Below, piece by piece: positions 60,809 through 64,000 of a stretch of DNA of 64,000 nucleotides; the stretch's first letter is position 1; every line of letters begins with the position of its first letter. The translations under genes and the position numbers were made by a program. This DNA comes from Fibrobacter sp. GTDB taxonomy: Bacteria > Fibrobacterota > Fibrobacteria > Fibrobacterales > Fibrobacteraceae. The notes beneath the pieces are model-generated. The model searched no databases, was not told where the DNA came from, and saw nothing but the letters and a program-made list of their open reading frames with translations. The DNA is taken from the NCBI GenBank assembly GCA_017503015.1, contig JAFVTX010000055.1, positions 1-64,000 of the forward strand, read 5' to 3'.

Positions 60809-62428
60809 TTACATTTCCGTCGTCTTTACCCATTCTTGTCCATTGCAAGAATAGGCATAAATCACAGTTCCAGCATTCTTTGTACTACAAATTGCACCCA
60901 GTGCATAACTTATTTCATCAAGCGAATAATACCATTTTTTGTCATAACACAATACATTCACAGTTCCATTGACACCTGTTGTATATGGAGTCCAAAAAAA
61001 TTCTTCTTTTTCGCCTTGATTGTCTTCTGTACATTCCCCTTTTTTTGAAATAATATAGGTTTCAACAGCATCCGCCTCTGTTGATTCATTCCACCGACCT
61101 TCTTTACAAGTATAACTGAATCCTTGATTTGGACCATCAGGAATGGTTACAATCTTACCGTCTAATTCTGTATCGCAGGGTGTTCCAACGTTGATTTCTT
61201 GCCAGATTCCTTTATAACACATTGAATTAATTTCTTGAGATATCAAATAGTCTTCTATACCATCATGAAAATAAAAAAATGCAAGTAACATTTCTTCTTG
61301 ATTGTCTTTTGTACATGCACCCATTTGTTCCGTCGAAATAAAATCTATTAGCTCTTCCTTTGTCGGCGAGCGCCACTCCCCACTAGCACATGTAAAGTAA
61401 TAGTTTTTCCCATTCTCCTCATTTCTGTAATAGCTTGTTTTTCCTTCAATATCAGAATTGCAAACGCCAATTAAAAGTTCAAAAGCATTACGCCTTCTCC
61501 ATGACCCATTATCACAAACAATGGAATCTCCATCAACCACTTCAACAGTCTTATTACGAGATTTATTGCAATAATCACCTACTGAATACTCTAGATTAAT
61601 ACAACGGATGGAAAAACTTTCCATTCCATCTCCCCAAAATGCATTCACTTCTATTGTATCAGAATCAAAAGACATTTTATATTGAAAATATGGTGCAGTT
61701 TTAAAGGTGTTATTTTTGTCCCAAGCCCAGAAACGGGTGTCATCGTGTACAAAAATTCCCTCATCCCAGCGACTTCCAGCAGGCAATGCCGAAAAACGAA
61801 AATCGTCTTTTCCAACTGCTACGGCTGTTCGCATTCCTATAACTGTACCTTTTGAAGGCCATCCATCCTTTGCCTTAAGGCTTTTCCCAACCCCTTCTCC
61901 ACCATTATTTGCCTTTACATATTCAAATAAAGTATTCCACTGCGTTTCAGATGGGATGACCCAACCCGTCGGGCACAAATCATCATTCAACAAAACATCA
62001 TGCCCATTATTTTTGGAACCCGGATAGAGTCTTCCGTACTTATCGCAATAAACACCTGCATCATCTTGCGGGCAAACACTTTCGTTAGTAATGTAATTTA
62101 GATTCTGCGCCATCCATAGTTGCTTTCCTATAACAACTTGCTTGTAGACTTGTTTATCCCTATTATCAACAAAGGTTTCACCAACATTCCAATCAAATTC
62201 CTCTTCAAGAGACTTTGAACTGCTTGAGATTATTTCTGAACTAGAGGAATGGTCTTTTTTTGAATTTGAAGATGTATCCTTTTTTGAATCTGAGGAAATT
62301 TCTTTCTCTATTTCCCCACTTAGTTCATCGTCATTTGAGCTTGTGCTACTAGAACTGCTACATGCTTCAAGGAAAAAAATGGCGAAAAGCACAACAAGTC
62401 CAAGCACAGATTTCCATCTGAAGTTCAT
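60809..62428 (-). CDS. FISUMP-domain lipoprotein inside the lpxD-lpxC cluster
   Basis: A 539-residue lipoprotein (signal peptide ending LEACS). A Ser/Lys/Asp-rich linker (about 25-75) leads to the FISUMP domain (about 80-290; KQVVIGKQLWMAQNLNY, KYGRLYPGSKN, CPTGWVIPSETQWNTLF, FSIRCINL), followed by repeated Cys-Trp modules (CDNGSWRRRNAFE, CASGEWRSPTKEE, CKEGRWNESTEAD, CNGQEWVKT). The module order is the reverse of the 34630-37623 protein. It is clearly richer in A+T than lpxC and lpxD on either side, so it is probably inserted or recently spread by paralogy. Start ATG follows AGAGGTG. Confidence 0.85.
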   Translation of the reverse strand: MNFRWKSVLGLVVLFAIFFLEACSSSSSTSSNDDELSGEIEKEISSDSKKDTSSNSKKDHSSSSEIISSSSKSLEEEFDWNVGETFVDNRDKQVYKQVVIGKQLWMAQNLNYITNESVCPQDDAGVYCDKYGRLYPGSKNNGHDVLLNDDLCPTGWVIPSETQWNTLFEYVKANNGGEGVGKSLKAKDGWPSKGTVIGMRTAVAVGKDDFRFSALPAGSRWDEGIFVHDDTRFWAWDKNNTFKTAPYFQYKMSFDSDTIEVNAFWGDGMESFSIRCINLEYSVGDYCNKSRNKTVEVVDGDSIVCDNGSWRRRNAFELLIGVCNSDIEGKTSYYRNEENGKNYYFTCASGEWRSPTKEELIDFISTEQMGACTKDNQEEMLLAFFYFHDGIEDYLISQEINSMCYKGIWQEINVGTPCDTELDGKIVTIPDGPNQGFSYTCKEGRWNESTEADAVETYIISKKGECTEDNQGEKEEFFWTPYTTGVNGTVNVLCYDKKWYYSLDEISYALGAICSTKNAGTVIYAYSCNGQEWVKTTEM

Positions 62429-62439
62429 TTTCACCTCTT

Positions 62440-63480
62440 TCACTTTTTCCCGAGTTGTTTCAGGCGAACCATGCAACGGCGCCACAGGTCTATTTCCAGA
62501 GCGGGGAATCCAGAAACGGTCTTGCCGTCGGGCACATTGCGGGTCACTCCCGCCTTGGCCGCCACCCTCACATTCTTGCCGATGGTAATGTGGTCCGCCA
62601 CCTTGGCGGCCCCCGCAAATTCGGAACCGTCCCCAACGGTAACGGAGCCCGCCAGCGCCGACTGTGACGCCATAAACACGTGGTTCCCTACCTTGCAGTT
62701 GTGGGCGATTTCGACCATAGAGTCAAAATGGCTGTCGTTTCCGATGGAGGTTGGAGCCAAAAAGCCTGCCGCCACCACGGTATTGGCGCCAAAGCTGCAG
62801 CGATCCCCTATGCGGACCCCCGCCAAGTGGGGAATCATGCGACGCTTGCCCTGATATTCGTAAAAACCGAAACCTCGGGAGCCTATAACCGCTCCCGCCT
62901 GAAAGATACAGTCTTCGCCAATCTTTACATGGGGGTAAATAGTCACGGAAGATTCTAGAACGCAGTTCGCGCCCAGTTCTGCACCGGCCATCACCACGCA
63001 GTGGGGGCCGATACGGCAACCTTTACCGACTATGCCCTCCACCACCGCCGTGGGGTGAATCCGGGCGGCACCGTTCATACCATCGGCATTACATCCGTCA
63101 GCCCCATCGCAAGCAAAGCGCTTCAAGAATTCCACTATGGCATGGTGAGGATTTTCCACAGGCATTAAAGCACGGACCTTCGGGAGCCTAGCCTTCAACA
63201 CCGTCAGGGATTCTGGGCCGGCAGCCAGCGAAGCAGGCACAAACAAAAGCCCCGCCTGGACCTGTCCGAGAACGGAGTCCGAAAATCCGGGCACGTTGGT
63301 GTCGCTCTTGAAATTGTCCCCCACCCAGAAACTCACGTCGGACGCTCCCGCCGTTTCCAGAGGCGCAAAACCCGTCAGTTCAAAATCTTCGTATCCGGCA
63401 AAGTCCGTACCCGAAAACGGCTGCGTCAAACCTTCGGCACTGAGCCATTCCCGTACTGTAGAAAACAACACCGGTTTCAT
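62440..63480 (-). CDS. lpxD: UDP-3-O-acylglucosamine N-acyltransferase
   Basis: A 346-residue hexapeptide-repeat acyltransferase of lipid A synthesis, adding the second hydroxyacyl chain. An N-terminal uridine-binding domain (about 1-110) is followed by left-handed beta-helix repeats (VVEGIVGKGCRIGPHCVVMAGAELG in blocks) and the catalytic His in MVEIAHNCKVGNHVFMASQSALAG. The ATG overlaps the stop of the DAGK-like gene by one base (TGATG), so they are coupled. The stop lies 11 bases before the FISUMP start. Confidence 0.93.
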   Translation of the reverse strand: MKPVLFSTVREWLSAEGLTQPFSGTDFAGYEDFELTGFAPLETAGASDVSFWVGDNFKSDTNVPGFSDSVLGQVQAGLLFVPASLAAGPESLTVLKARLPKVRALMPVENPHHAIVEFLKRFACDGADGCNADGMNGAARIHPTAVVEGIVGKGCRIGPHCVVMAGAELGANCVLESSVTIYPHVKIGEDCIFQAGAVIGSRGFGFYEYQGKRRMIPHLAGVRIGDRCSFGANTVVAAGFLAPTSIGNDSHFDSMVEIAHNCKVGNHVFMASQSALAGSVTVGDGSEFAGAAKVADHITIGKNVRVAAKAGVTRNVPDGKTVSGFPALEIDLWRRCMVRLKQLGKK

Positions 63481-64000
63481 CAGGGGTCCAAAGCCAGCAT
63501 GTTCACCTGGGCGGCATACTCGATGGTCACGGTTTCTCCCGCCTTGCCGCTCAAATCCTCGCCGTCCAGCTGCAGGAACTCGTCTTTATCCAGACGGAGC
63601 TCCACGGACTTGACCTTCCTGGACTGGAGGAAATACTTCTTGTAGATAAACCCGATTAGCGGGATGTTCCCGATGGCGATGGCCATCAAGAAATTGTGCA
63701 TGTTGGGAACGTCCACCACTTCCAACAGACCGTCCGCCATGTTGGACCGGAAAAAGGGATTGGCCCCGCTGGCAAAGCTGGGAATGTTTCCAACGATCAC
63801 CGTCCTGTGGCCGGAAACATCCACCTGGTGTTTTTCCCCCGCTGCATCCACATAGGCCAAAGAGCCCGACTTGAGCATGTAATCCCTGTCGGCAAAGAAC
63901 CGCTTCACGTAATGGAGCTTGTTGGCCACTACGGAATTGGAGGCGATAGCTCCCGTGGCACGGTCCAGGTTGAAATCGTGGGCAATTCGGGCATCGATTC
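63480..64000 (-). CDS. Diacylglycerol/lipid kinase-like protein (partial, start outside window)
   Basis: The C-terminal part of a protein whose start lies beyond the right edge. Visible text IDARIAHDFN, VIVGNIPSFASGANPF, DGLLEVVDV, and ELRLDKDEFLQLDGEDL matches the accessory part of DAGK-type lipid kinases (Asn-Ile-Pro loop, DG-x-L-V, Gln-x-Asp-Gly-Glu). About 173 residues are seen. The catalytic GGDGT-type motif is not in the window. Its stop overlaps the lpxD start, which suggests envelope-lipid work, such as recycling diacylglycerol. Confidence 0.75.
   Translation of the reverse strand, partial: IDARIAHDFNLDRATGAIASNSVVANKLHYVKRFFADRDYMLKSGSLAYVDAAGEKHQVDVSGHRTVIVGNIPSFASGANPFFRSNMADGLLEVVDVPNMHNFLMAIAIGNIPLIGFIYKKYFLQSRKVKSVELRLDKDEFLQLDGEDLSGKAGETVTIEYAAQVNMLALDP

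Overview
The window is a contiguous chromosomal stretch that looks like Fibrobacter (phylum Fibrobacterota). Three proteins carry the FISUMP domain (Fibrobacter succinogenes major paralogous domain). There is a bacterial V-type ATPase operon of the E-DUF2764-A-B-D-I-K type, a secreted pectate lyase/pectinesterase fusion of plant-cell-wall degraders, Gram-negative lipid A genes (lpxC, lpxD) and many outer-membrane lipoproteins. No rRNA, tRNA, CRISPR array, phage or transposase gene was seen.

Layout. 1-7616 (minus): V-type ATPase operon with two tandem rotor-ring K genes. 7617-8221: gene-free zone with A-tracts, an attenuator-like hairpin and a tandem structured repeat. 8222-9631 (minus): Mur ligase. 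9818-13005 (plus): polyamine pair (carboxynorspermidine dehydrogenase-like, SpeA). 13153-15732 (plus): pectinase fusion, converging on thiD. 16568-19680 (plus): ddl, tsaB, and a RimI-DUF218 reading frame. 19845-20846 (minus): gap. 20978-24784 (plus): large TPR/transglutaminase lipoprotein. 24789-30122 (minus): six-gene compact operon around a MotA/ZorA-like and MotB/ZorB-like pair. 30262-40202 (minus): tadA and a block of envelope proteins and lipoproteins. 40369-46520: divergent NRPS-like A-T-C protein and MATE-HATPase fusion plus SpoIIE-type phosphatase. 46705-49006 (plus): NSS transporter, tiny membrane subunit, RidA. 49007-55950 (minus): ppa, Omp85 protein, an amino-acid ABC transporter of unusual architecture, DUF2062-DUF1015. 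56121-57548 (plus): GreA, TatD. 57573-64000 (minus): DAGK-like, lpxD, FISUMP, lpxC, hemA, hemC.

Three things stand out. (1) Two transport proteins, a MATE exporter and an amino-acid ABC ATPase, each end in an RsbW-like HATPase domain, and the MATE fusion is followed by a PP2C phosphatase. This suggests partner-switching signalling built onto transporters. (2) Most spacers longer than about 80 bp contain degenerate 7-bp-periodic arrays. A second repeat family, bounded by TGTCATYC and GGATC/GATTC, lies in spacers and also in frame inside hemC, hemA, a lipoprotein signal peptide and the end of an ABC permease. (3) The 7968-8214 repeat has stems that differ in sequence between copies but keep perfect pairing and the TAAT loop, which is the pattern expected of a structured RNA or terminator-like element.

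All functions are inferred from reading the sequence; no database search was run.
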